DNA of 5,786 nt from assembly GCA_030632625.1 (NCBI GenBank), contig DAOVUK010000240.1:1-5786 (forward strand). Direction: 5' to 3'. A program made the translations under genes and the position numbers. Below the pieces are notes generated by a model. It was given only the letters and a program-made list of their open reading frames with translations. It was not told where the DNA came from and did not search any database. Shown here in pieces: positions 1-5,786 of the stretch. Source of the stretch: Gammaproteobacteria bacterium. GTDB taxonomy: Bacteria > Pseudomonadota > Gammaproteobacteria > GRL18. Position 1 is the stretch's first letter. Every line of letters begins with the position of its first letter.

Positions 1-1
1 G

Positions 2-1798
2 GCACTCAAGCAGATTGCTGTTGAAAGAAATGAAGAAAAATTAACGATTGTTGCCCTGACGGAAGATAAACGTCTTTTATTAAGCCGTTTTATCAAACAG
101 GATTCAAAGACTCATGCTGAATATTTTTCCGGAGATGAGGCCTCTTTTGCAGAAGGTGAAGCCTCTTTCCCTGAAGGTGAAGCCTCTTTTGAACGAATTG
201 ATTCACAAATCCCCCTTGCCGGTTCACTGTCCAGTGGAACTGTCAGGCAAATATTACTGAATAAAGATCAGAACCAGCTCTTTGTAGTCTATCAGGATGA
301 GGCTGGTCGCAGCCTGCTTGATTTCTTTTCTATCGGGTTTAAAAGTCCGCCGGAATTAATCCAGCAGCTCGTTTTGGCGGAACCATCTGATCCGGTGACA
401 ATAGTGAGCTATCTGACCGGCGGCATTTCCATTTTAGTGGGCCAGCAAAGCGGGCGAATTTCGCAGTGGTTTCCAGTCAAGATAGATGGTGAAGGGGAGC
501 AATTAAAACTCATCCGTGAATTTAATGCTCAACAGGCGCCAATTATCCGGATTTTATCTGAAATGCAGCGCAAAGGATTTGTGGCAATAGATAAACAGGG
601 TTTTCTCGGAATTTATCATACCACCGCTGAAAAAACTTTATTGCTGCAGCAAATCTCGCCGAACAGCTTATCACAGGTGGCCATTGCACCACGGGCAAAT
701 TATCTACTGACTGTAAATGAGCAGGCTGATGCAGCATTCTGGTCAGTGGACAATGAACATCCGGAAATTTCCTGGCATTCAATGTGGGACAAGGTCTGGT
801 ACGAAAGCTACCCTAAAGCTGAGTACATCTGGCAATCATCTTCTGCCAGCAATGATTTTGAACCCAAGTTTAGTTTAACGCCATTGGCCTTCGGCACTTT
901 AAAAGCAGCTTTTTATGCCATGTTATTTGCCATCCCTCTGGCCATTATGGGAGCAATTTATACTGCTTATTTTATGACACCCAGAGTGAGAGGTTTTGTT
1001 AAACCCTCAATTGAAATAATGGAAGCCTTGCCGACTGTTATTTTAGGCTTTCTGGCAGGCTTGTGGCTGGCACCGCTTATTGAGGATAATTTACCAGCAG
1101 TGTTTAGTCTGCTGTTTGTTTTGCCCCTTAGCGTTTTATTAACTGCCTGGGGATGGCATTCCTTACCCGCCAGAATACACCAGTACGTATCGGATGGCTG
1201 GGAGGCATTTATACTTATGCCGGTTTTGATACTGGTCACCTGGGGTACTTTTACTCTTTCCTTACCAATGGAAGCGCTCTTTTTTGATGGTGATATGCAA
1301 AGCTGGTTAGACAATGAATTGGGTCTTGGCTTTAACCAGCGTAATTCAATTGTTATCGGTATTGCCATGGGGTTTGCCGTAATACCGACTATTTTTTCTA
1401 TTACCGAAGATGCAGTATTCAGCGTACCAAAACATCTTACTTTGGGTTCACTGGCTTTGGGTGCAACTCGCTGGCAAACACTTATTCGAGTCGTTATCCT
1501 GACTGCCAGCCCGGCTATTTTTTCTGCAGTCATGATAGGTTTTGGTCGGGCGATTGGTGAAACGATGATTGTCCTGATGGCCACCGGTAATACCCCGGTA
1601 ATGGACTTTAGCATTTTCCAGGGTATGAGGACTTTATCAGCAAATATTGCTGTGGAAATTCCTGAATCAGAGGTGGCGAGCAGCCACTATCGGGTATTGT
1701 TCCTGGCGGCTCTGGTGCTGTTTATTTTTACTTTTATGTTTAATACCATTGCAGAATTGATTCGACAGAACCTGCGTAAAAAGTATAGTAATTTATAA
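2..1798 (+). CDS. pstC: Phosphate ABC transporter permease PstC, large gammaproteobacterial form (5' end outside window)
   Basis: Inner-membrane permease of the high-affinity phosphate importer; it pairs with PstA and is powered by PstB. The frame is open from base 2 to the TAA at 1796-1798, giving 598 visible residues. A TTG at 374 lies inside the gene, because coding-like sequence continues upstream without a stop; the true start is off the left edge. Visible residues 1 to about 290 are soluble and contain WD40-like beta-strand stretches (GGISILVGQQSGRISQWF near 140-160; VAIAPRANYLLTV near 226-238). About seven hydrophobic segments follow: roughly 293-325, 337-360, 366-385, 402-421, 450-471, 502-529 and 565-587. 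The permease EAA-type loop SLALGATRW lies near 483-491, followed by GFGRAIGETMIVLMATGN. Large PstC proteins of about 700 residues are usual in Vibrio and Pseudomonas, so perhaps 100-150 residues, including the first membrane helix, are missing. An in-frame heptapeptide repeat at 137-193 is unusual. Confidence 0.95.
   Translation, partial: ALKQIAVERNEEKLTIVALTEDKRLLLSRFIKQDSKTHAEYFSGDEASFAEGEASFPEGEASFERIDSQIPLAGSLSSGTVRQILLNKDQNQLFVVYQDEAGRSLLDFFSIGFKSPPELIQQLVLAEPSDPVTIVSYLTGGISILVGQQSGRISQWFPVKIDGEGEQLKLIREFNAQQAPIIRILSEMQRKGFVAIDKQGFLGIYHTTAEKTLLLQQISPNSLSQVAIAPRANYLLTVNEQADAAFWSVDNEHPEISWHSMWDKVWYESYPKAEYIWQSSSASNDFEPKFSLTPLAFGTLKAAFYAMLFAIPLAIMGAIYTAYFMTPRVRGFVKPSIEIMEALPTVILGFLAGLWLAPLIEDNLPAVFSLLFVLPLSVLLTAWGWHSLPARIHQYVSDGWEAFILMPVLILVTWGTFTLSLPMEALFFDGDMQSWLDNELGLGFNQRNSIVIGIAMGFAVIPTIFSITEDAVFSVPKHLTLGSLALGATRWQTLIRVVILTASPAIFSAVMIGFGRAIGETMIVLMATGNTPVMDFSIFQGMRTLSANIAVEIPESEVASSHYRVLFLAALVLFIFTFMFNTIAELIRQNLRKKYSNL
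137..193 (+). repeat. 21-bp in-frame tandem repeat inside pstC (2.7 copies)
   Basis: Two full 21-bp units (137-157 and 158-178) and a 15-bp partial third (179-193) encode EASFAEG, EASFPEG and EASFE. The units differ at only a few bases: GAG/GAA at the first codon, TTT/TTC at the fourth and GCA/CCT at the fifth. Because the unit is a multiple of three, gain or loss of a copy keeps the pstC frame. The repeat adds acidic, low-complexity residues to the soluble N-terminal domain, probably in a surface loop. Confidence 0.9.
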
Positions 1799-1835
1799 AT
1801 CTGAAGTACATCAATGAATAGATAGTGAAATTTGC

Positions 1836-3515
1836 ATGACAATATTTTTCAAACTTAGAAACTGGTTTGGCTCAGGAGAACCCTGGGTATGGCTCAATGC
1901 TGCGGCAGTGAGTACCAGCCTGCTTATGGTTTTTGGTTTGTTAGCACTGATTGCTTATAATGGCCTGGGACATTTCTGGCCAGCTGATTTGATGGAAGCT
2001 GAGTTAGTTGATGGTGAAAAAAAATCCGTTCTTATTGGTGAGATTCGAGAGTCAGAAACGGTGCTTGCTCAACAGATCAGAGATGCAGGAATTCACCTGC
2101 CGGAAGATGTACAGCGGGTTAAACGTATTTTGCTCAAACAGGGAAATCGTGATATTTATGGCCTGGATTTTCGCTGGATTCTTGATCGAGATGTGGTAAA
2201 TAAGCATTATCCGGAAAACCTGCTTGCCATTGAGCGCAGAGAATGGGGCAATCTTTATGGACGATTAATTGGCATAAAAGAAAATGGCCATACAATTCAG
2301 ACAGATGAACCTTATAAGGCAATGCAGTCACGTCTTAAAAAAGTTATTGAATTACATGAACTGGCCGGAGATATTTCAGGCAATGAAATTGATGCTATTA
2401 ATTATCGACTGGAAACGCTGCGTTTAAAAGAGAAAAAATTATTACTTGAAGATGAGCTGAGAGAAAATGTTTTTCTAAAAAAGAAGCAAATGCTTATTGA
2501 AGAAGAACGTCAGTCTTTGAATCAGAGGTTTATTCAACTACAGAGCAAAGTGCAAAAATACTATGATAAAATGGCATCTGATTCTATTCTTATTGGTATT
2601 GCATCCGGCCAGATAGTTGAAGTACCACTGGAGAAAATAGTCCAGGTCACCAAACCTAATGCGATGGATACGCTACAGAAACTCAGTCACTATTTTCATC
2701 AGATTTGGGTTTTTGTCAGTGAAGATCCTCGTGAGGCTAATACCGAAGGCGGTATTTTTCCAGCCATATTCGGGACAGTATTAATGGTGATTTTGATGAG
2801 TATTATGGTCACCCCGCTGGGCGTTATTACCGCTATTTATTTACGTGAATATGCTGCTCAGGGAGTGCTGGTAAAAATCATTCGTATTGCAGTACATAAT
2901 CTTGCCGGTGTGCCTTCTATTGTTTATGGTGTTTTTGGTCTGGGATTTTTTGTGTATTTTGTTGGCGGTTCGATTGATGACTTATTTTACCCGGAAGCAT
3001 CTCCTGCACCAGTCTTCGGCACTCCAGGCTTATTATGGGCTTCGATTACTCTGGCTTTACTGACGCTGCCGGTCGTTATTGTGACCACAGAAGAAGGGCT
3101 TTCCCGTATCCCTTCAGCAATTCGGGAAGGCAGTCTGGCATTGGGTGCAACTAAATTTGAAACACTCAGATATATAATACTGCCAATGGCGAGTCCTGCT
3201 ATGATCACCGGATTGATTCTTGCAGTTGCGCGTGCAGCAGGAGAAGTGGCCCCTCTGATGCTGGTTGGTGCAGTTAAATTAGCACCAACCCTGGCAGTGG
3301 ATAGTAATTATCCATTTTTACATCTGGATAGAAAATTTATGCATTTGGGCTTTCATATTTATGATGTCGGTTTTCAAAGCCCCAATGTTGAAGCTGCCAG
3401 ACCACTTGTGTATGCAACGGCATTATTACTGGTGCTGGTTATTATTATGCTGAATCTCACAGCGATTTCTGTTCGAAATCGATTAAGAGAAAAGTATAAA
3501 GGACTTGAATATTAA
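1836..3515 (+). CDS. pstA: Phosphate ABC transporter permease PstA, large form with extended N-terminal domain
   Basis: Second membrane subunit of the phosphate importer, 559 residues against roughly 300 for the E. coli protein. The ATG at 1836 gives an N-terminus ([17 protein letters not shown]) typical of the extended gammaproteobacterial PstA family, whose N-terminal region is known in Pfam as DUF3333. Residues about 20-42 form the first membrane helix. Residues about 50-300 are soluble, with a highly charged, probably coiled-coil stretch near 186-246 rich in E, K, L and Q. The permease core begins near 305: hydrophobic segments lie near 308-335, 352-377, 398-416, 453-480 and 524-546. The EAA-type loop [20 protein letters not shown] lies at 431-450, followed by [15 protein letters not shown]. 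The gene starts 37 nt after pstC, with only a weak purine-rich stretch (TAGTGAAA) ahead of the ATG, and ends one base before pstB. The fold core is secure; the role of the extension is not known to me. Confidence 0.96.
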   Translation: MTIFFKLRNWFGSGEPWVWLNAAAVSTSLLMVFGLLALIAYNGLGHFWPADLMEAELVDGEKKSVLIGEIRESETVLAQQIRDAGIHLPEDVQRVKRILLKQGNRDIYGLDFRWILDRDVVNKHYPENLLAIERREWGNLYGRLIGIKENGHTIQTDEPYKAMQSRLKKVIELHELAGDISGNEIDAINYRLETLRLKEKKLLLEDELRENVFLKKKQMLIEEERQSLNQRFIQLQSKVQKYYDKMASDSILIGIASGQIVEVPLEKIVQVTKPNAMDTLQKLSHYFHQIWVFVSEDPREANTEGGIFPAIFGTVLMVILMSIMVTPLGVITAIYLREYAAQGVLVKIIRIAVHNLAGVPSIVYGVFGLGFFVYFVGGSIDDLFYPEASPAPVFGTPGLLWASITLALLTLPVVIVTTEEGLSRIPSAIREGSLALGATKFETLRYIILPMASPAMITGLILAVARAAGEVAPLMLVGAVKLAPTLAVDSNYPFLHLDRKFMHLGFHIYDVGFQSPNVEAARPLVYATALLLVLVIIMLNLTAISVRNRLREKYKGLEY

Positions 3516-3516
3516 T

Positions 3517-4290
3517 ATGATGAAGTTTAATCAGGAAAAACCAGCGATCACTGTGCATGATCTCAATCTGCATTATGCTGATAAACAGGCATTACGTAAT
3601 ATCAGTCTGCAGATTCCTGAAAAAAAAGTCACCTCATTTATTGGTCCAAGCGGCTGTGGCAAGTCAACCTTGCTGCGCTGCTTTAATCGCATGAATGATC
3701 TGATTGATTGTTGTCAGGTGCGGGGTGAAATTCTGATTGATGAGCAGAATATTTATCATAAATCTGTTAATGTCGCTGATCTCAGACGTAAAGTAGGTAT
3801 GGTTTTTCAGCAGCCTAATCCATTTCCAAAAAGTATTTATGAAAATGTTGCCTATGCTTTAAGGTTACAGGGAATAAGAAACCGCCTCATTCTCGATGAA
3901 GTCGTTGAAAAATCTTTGCGCAGTGCCGCTTTATGGAATGAAGTGAAAGATCAACTGGATGCTAATGCCCTAAGTCTGTCAGGCGGTCAGCAGCAGCGTC
4001 TGGTTATTGCCAGAGCAATTGCCATTGAACCGGAAATTCTTTTGCTGGACGAGCCTGCTTCAGCACTTGACCCCATCTCAACTTTAAAAATTGAGGAATT
4101 AATTTATGAGCTTAAACAAACCTATTCTATTATTATTGTGACTCATAATATGCAGCAGGCTGGCCGGGTTTCAGATTATACCGCGTTTATGCATATGGGC
4201 GAATTGATTGAGTTCTCGGACACCAGTACTCTCTTTACCAATCCGCAAGAAAGGCAAACCGAAGATTATATTACTGGACGCTACGGTTAA
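3517..4290 (+). CDS. pstB: Phosphate ABC transporter ATP-binding protein PstB
   Basis: Cytoplasmic ATPase that drives phosphate import through PstC-PstA. With the ATG at 3517 it has 257 residues, the same as E. coli PstB, which it resembles throughout and to the last residues ([11 protein letters not shown]). All ABC motifs are intact: Walker [10 protein letters not shown] at 43-51, Q-loop VFQQPNPFP with the glutamine near 98, signature LSGGQQQR at 154-161, Walker B ILLLDEP at 174-180, D-loop SALD at 182-185 and switch histidine 210 in VTHNMQQ. An in-frame TTG at 3505 would add four residues and overlap pstA, but AAAGGA (3498-3503) ends one base from it. That ribosome site lies 13 nt from the ATG at 3517 (somewhat long) and 16 nt from the ATG at 3520, so 3517 is preferred. 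The one-base gap after the pstA stop suggests translational coupling. Substrate assignment is firm from sequence and context. Confidence 0.98.
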   Translation: MMKFNQEKPAITVHDLNLHYADKQALRNISLQIPEKKVTSFIGPSGCGKSTLLRCFNRMNDLIDCCQVRGEILIDEQNIYHKSVNVADLRRKVGMVFQQPNPFPKSIYENVAYALRLQGIRNRLILDEVVEKSLRSAALWNEVKDQLDANALSLSGGQQQRLVIARAIAIEPEILLLDEPASALDPISTLKIEELIYELKQTYSIIIVTHNMQQAGRVSDYTAFMHMGELIEFSDTSTLFTNPQERQTEDYITGRYG

Positions 4291-4308
4291 TTTTTTGACT
4301 TCTCACAC

Positions 4309-4322
4309 AGGAAAAACAGAGA
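4309..4322 (+). promoter_or_regulatory. Ribosome binding region of phoU
   Basis: AGGA at 4309-4312 lies 16 nt before the phoU ATG, and the weaker AGAGA at 4318-4322 lies 6 nt before it. The second is at the normal distance and is probably the one used. No promoter or terminator is evident in the 38-nt pstB-phoU gap, so phoU is probably translated from the pst transcript. Confidence 0.5.
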
Positions 4323-4328
4323 AAATCT

Positions 4329-5018
4329 ATGGAAAATTTCAGAACCGGGAAACATATTTCACAGCAATATAATGATGAACTTGAAGAGGTCAAAAATCAT
4401 CTGCTCAGCATGGGTGGTCTGGTTGAACAGCAGCTTGAAAATGCTTCCCGGGCTTTGCTTGAAGGTGATGTTAAACTGGCGCATGAAGTTTATAAAGAGG
4501 GCAGTCGGGTGAATGCCCTGGAGAAACTCATTGATGAAAAAAGTGCTCAATGTCTGGCTCGTCGTCAGCCGGCTGCGGGTGATTTGCGTTTAATTGTTAC
4601 GGTGATCAAAGCCGTCAGTGATATTGAACGTGTCGGTGATCAGGCTGAACGTCTGGCTCGATTTGCCACTCAGCTTGCTGAACACCCACGTCCAAAAAAT
4701 AACTATCATGAGGTTTACCAGTTAGCCAGACATGTACAGCAAATGTTTCATGATGCGCTTGATGCTTTTGCCAGAGTGGATGAAAAACTGGCACTGAGTG
4801 TTATAAAAGAAGATGATAACGTTGATTATGAATATGAGGCCATTATGCGCCAGCATATTACTTATATGATGGAAGATCCCCGCTCAATCAACAGCTCTCT
4901 TGATGTTCTGTGGACCATTCGTGCCCTGGAAAGAGTGGGTGATCATGCCTGTAGTATTTGTGAGTATCTGATTTATTTAGTCAAAGGACAGGATATTCGT
5001 CATAGTGAAATTGAATAA
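4329..5018 (+). CDS. phoU: Phosphate signalling and transport regulator PhoU
   Basis: Peripheral cytoplasmic protein that connects the Pst transporter with the PhoR/PhoB two-component system. Loss of PhoU in enterobacteria leaves the Pho regulon on and phosphate uptake unchecked. It has 229 residues, near the family norm of about 235-240, and is all-helical in character. Its two three-helix-bundle repeats each carry the family's metal-binding ExxxD signature: DIERVGDQAERLARFA with E100 and D104, and ALERVGDHACSICEYL with E201 and D205. QPAAGDLRLI at 80-89 is also typical of PhoU. It lies 38 nt downstream of pstB, in the usual pst operon order, and ends three bases before a composite palindromic repeat. 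Start: the ATG at 4329 gives a normal N-terminus (GKHISQQYNDELEEVKNHL) and has a plausible ribosome site. I see no damaged motif. Confidence 0.97.
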   Translation: MENFRTGKHISQQYNDELEEVKNHLLSMGGLVEQQLENASRALLEGDVKLAHEVYKEGSRVNALEKLIDEKSAQCLARRQPAAGDLRLIVTVIKAVSDIERVGDQAERLARFATQLAEHPRPKNNYHEVYQLARHVQQMFHDALDAFARVDEKLALSVIKEDDNVDYEYEAIMRQHITYMMEDPRSINSSLDVLWTIRALERVGDHACSICEYLIYLVKGQDIRHSEIE

Positions 5019-5021
5019 TTT

Positions 5022-5163
5022 TAATTAGTGTCCACCCGTAAATAGGCGAATAAATTCGCCCCTACAATTTAGATTTTAATAACCTATTGAATTATTAGTT
5101 AATTTTTTCTGTAGGGGCGAATTTATTCGCCTAAAATATCAATTAACGGATAGGCACTAATTA
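5022..5163. repeat. Composite palindromic, MITE-like repeat element between phoU and dcd
   Basis: A 142-bp non-coding unit bounded by TAATTAGTG (5022-5030) and its exact inverse CACTAATTA (5155-5163). The 21-nt outer arms match at 17 positions. The inner arms, 5043-5066 and 5110-5133, are perfect 24-nt inverted copies of each other. Each inner arm is itself palindromic: GGCGAATAAATTCGCC at 5045-5060 and GGCGAATTTATTCGCC at 5116-5131. A 43-nt AT-rich centre separates them, and the right outer arm has nine extra bases. AATT at both ends (5023-5026 and 5159-5162) could be a target duplication, but it is itself palindromic, so this is ambiguous. No transposase is encoded, which fits a non-autonomous element. 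A transcript could fold into a large cruciform-like hairpin and so might affect phoU mRNA stability or termination; neither is shown. Confidence 0.8.
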
Positions 5164-5184
5164 GCCTGTGTCATCATCAGTTAA

Positions 5185-5218
5185 TGGCACAATTGCCTGG
5201 TGCCAGCTTGTTTTTCTT
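5185..5218 (+). terminator. Candidate intrinsic terminator after phoU
   Basis: TGGCAC (5185-5190) and GTGCCA (5200-5205) form a 6-bp stem around a 9-nt loop, followed by GCTTG and then TTTTTCTT. The stem is short and the T tract starts five bases after it, so this would be a weak terminator. It is suitably placed to end the pst-phoU transcript ahead of dcd. The larger palindrome just upstream has no T tract after its right arm. Confidence 0.35.
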
Positions 5219-5236
5219 GCTTATCAAAGGGATAAT
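5208..5236 (+). promoter_or_regulatory. Possible sigma70-type promoter for dcd
   Basis: TTGTTT (5208-5213) and GATAAT (5231-5236) are separated by 17 nt, the optimal spacing. The -10 matches the consensus at five of six bases and the -35 at only three of six. It lies about 65 nt ahead of the dcd start and just after the terminator candidate, whose T tract it overlaps. This is plausible by position but weak by sequence. Confidence 0.3.
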
Positions 5237-5300
5237 ATGCAACAAAATATCAATAAATCAGATTAATAAACCAGAGTAATCCACGAATGAGCATACTATT

Positions 5301-5786
5301 ATGAGTATAAAATCCGATCACTGGATCCGTTCCATGGCAGAAAACGAGGGAATGATCGAACCCTTCGAGTATAATCAGGTTAAACAGGCTGATGGTAAGA
5401 GAATTGTCTCTTATGGTACTTCAAGTTATGGTTATGATGTCCGTTGCTCAAGAGAATTTAAGATTTTCACTAATATTAATTCCGCGATTGTTGATCCCAA
5501 AGATTTTGATGATAATAGTTTTGTGGATGTTGCATCGGATGTGTGTATTATTCCGCCAAATTCCTTTGCCTTAGCGAGAACCATCGAATATTTTCGTATT
5601 CCAAGAAAAGTGTTGACCATTTGTCTGGGTAAATCAACTTATGCGCGCTGCGGTATCATTGTCAATGTCACACCCCTGGAACCTGAATGGGAAGGCCATG
5701 TGACGCTGGAGTTTTCTAACACCACACCCTTGCCGGCAAAAATTTATGCCAATGAAGGTGTCGCCCAGATGCTGTTTTTTGAATCA
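5301..5786 (+). CDS. dcd: dCTP deaminase Dcd (3' end outside window)
   Basis: Deaminates dCTP to dUTP in the cytoplasm, supplying dUMP for thymidylate synthesis. The frame runs from the ATG at 5301 to the window edge with no stop, giving 162 residues of a family member of about 188-190. The product closely follows the proteobacterial form beginning MSIKSD. Clear blocks are [12 protein letters not shown] (38-49), [13 protein letters not shown] (82-94), [20 protein letters not shown] (108-127), [15 protein letters not shown] (127-141) and [11 protein letters not shown] (151-161). By analogy with E. coli Dcd, S112, R116 and E137 correspond to the catalytic serine, arginine and glutamate. The missing C-terminus should carry the conserved YQGQ-type nucleotide-binding tail. 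No strong Shine-Dalgarno sequence precedes the start; a five-codon ORF (5287-5304) overlaps it as ATGA. It is probably transcribed separately from the pst genes. Confidence 0.97.
   Translation, partial: MSIKSDHWIRSMAENEGMIEPFEYNQVKQADGKRIVSYGTSSYGYDVRCSREFKIFTNINSAIVDPKDFDDNSFVDVASDVCIIPPNSFALARTIEYFRIPRKVLTICLGKSTYARCGIIVNVTPLEPEWEGHVTLEFSNTTPLPAKIYANEGVAQMLFFES

Noticed and set aside
374..376. TTG as the start codon of pstC.
   Set aside because: The same frame stays open to base 2 with coding-like sequence, and the family has a longer N-terminal domain; 374 is internal.
1446..1518. PstC EAA-type loop ends ILTASP rather than the common LPxAxP.
   Set aside because: From memory the same variant occurs in PstC of Vibrio and Shewanella relatives, so it is not a defect here.
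967..1614. A 215-codon open frame on the minus strand inside pstC.
   Set aside because: It lies wholly antisense to strongly conserved PstC membrane sequence and its product shows no recognisable family; it is a shadow of pstC codon use.
3505..3507. TTG as the start codon of pstB.
   Set aside because: The ribosome site AAAGGA ends one base before it, too close to act; the ATG at 3517 gives the usual family length.
5043..5133. The large inner palindrome as a classical intrinsic terminator for phoU.
   Set aside because: No T tract follows the right arm (the sequence continues CTAAAATATC) and the loop is 43 nt, so it does not fit the usual form, though it may still affect RNA ends.
5019..5300. 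CRISPR array or tRNA gene in the gap.
   Set aside because: There are only two inverted arms rather than regularly spaced direct repeats, and no cloverleaf or TTCGA-type tRNA arm is visible.
5392..5620. Short open frames on both strands inside dcd.
   Set aside because: Both overlap the conserved dcd reading frame and have no family resemblance.

Overview
The window carries the distal part of a phosphate-uptake operon, pstC-pstA-pstB-phoU, followed by the start of dcd. All genes are on the + strand. The base composition is moderately AT-rich. PstC and PstA are the enlarged forms known from gammaproteobacteria such as Vibrio, Shewanella and Pseudomonas, with long extra N-terminal domains. Dcd is the roughly 190-residue type starting MSIKSD, also common in proteobacteria. 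This points to a gammaproteobacterium; I cannot name a genus from the sequence alone.

Layout. Positions 2-1798 hold pstC, open at the left edge so that its start lies outside the window. After a 37-nt gap comes pstA (1836-3515), and one base later pstB (start chosen at 3517, to 4290). A 38-nt gap precedes phoU (4329-5018). The close spacing, shared strand and absence of terminators between them support one transcript. A phosphate-binding protein gene (pstS) and a Pho box would be expected upstream but are not in view. Positions 5019-5300 are non-coding: a 142-bp composite palindromic, MITE-like repeat begins three bases after the phoU stop, then come a weak hairpin/T-tract terminator candidate, a possible sigma70-type promoter and a leader with two tiny ORFs. 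dcd begins at 5301 and runs off the right edge.

Function. PstC and PstA form the membrane channel of the high-affinity phosphate ABC transporter, and PstB is its ATPase. PhoU is the peripheral regulator that links transporter state to the PhoR/PhoB system. dcd (dCTP deaminase, dUMP supply for thymidylate synthesis) is functionally unrelated and appears to be a separate transcription unit.

Nothing here amounts to a clearly undescribed system. The points most worth a second look are a 21-bp in-frame tandem repeat in the soluble domain of PstC, the nested palindromic element after phoU, and the dcd leader with its ATGA-overlapping five-codon ORF.
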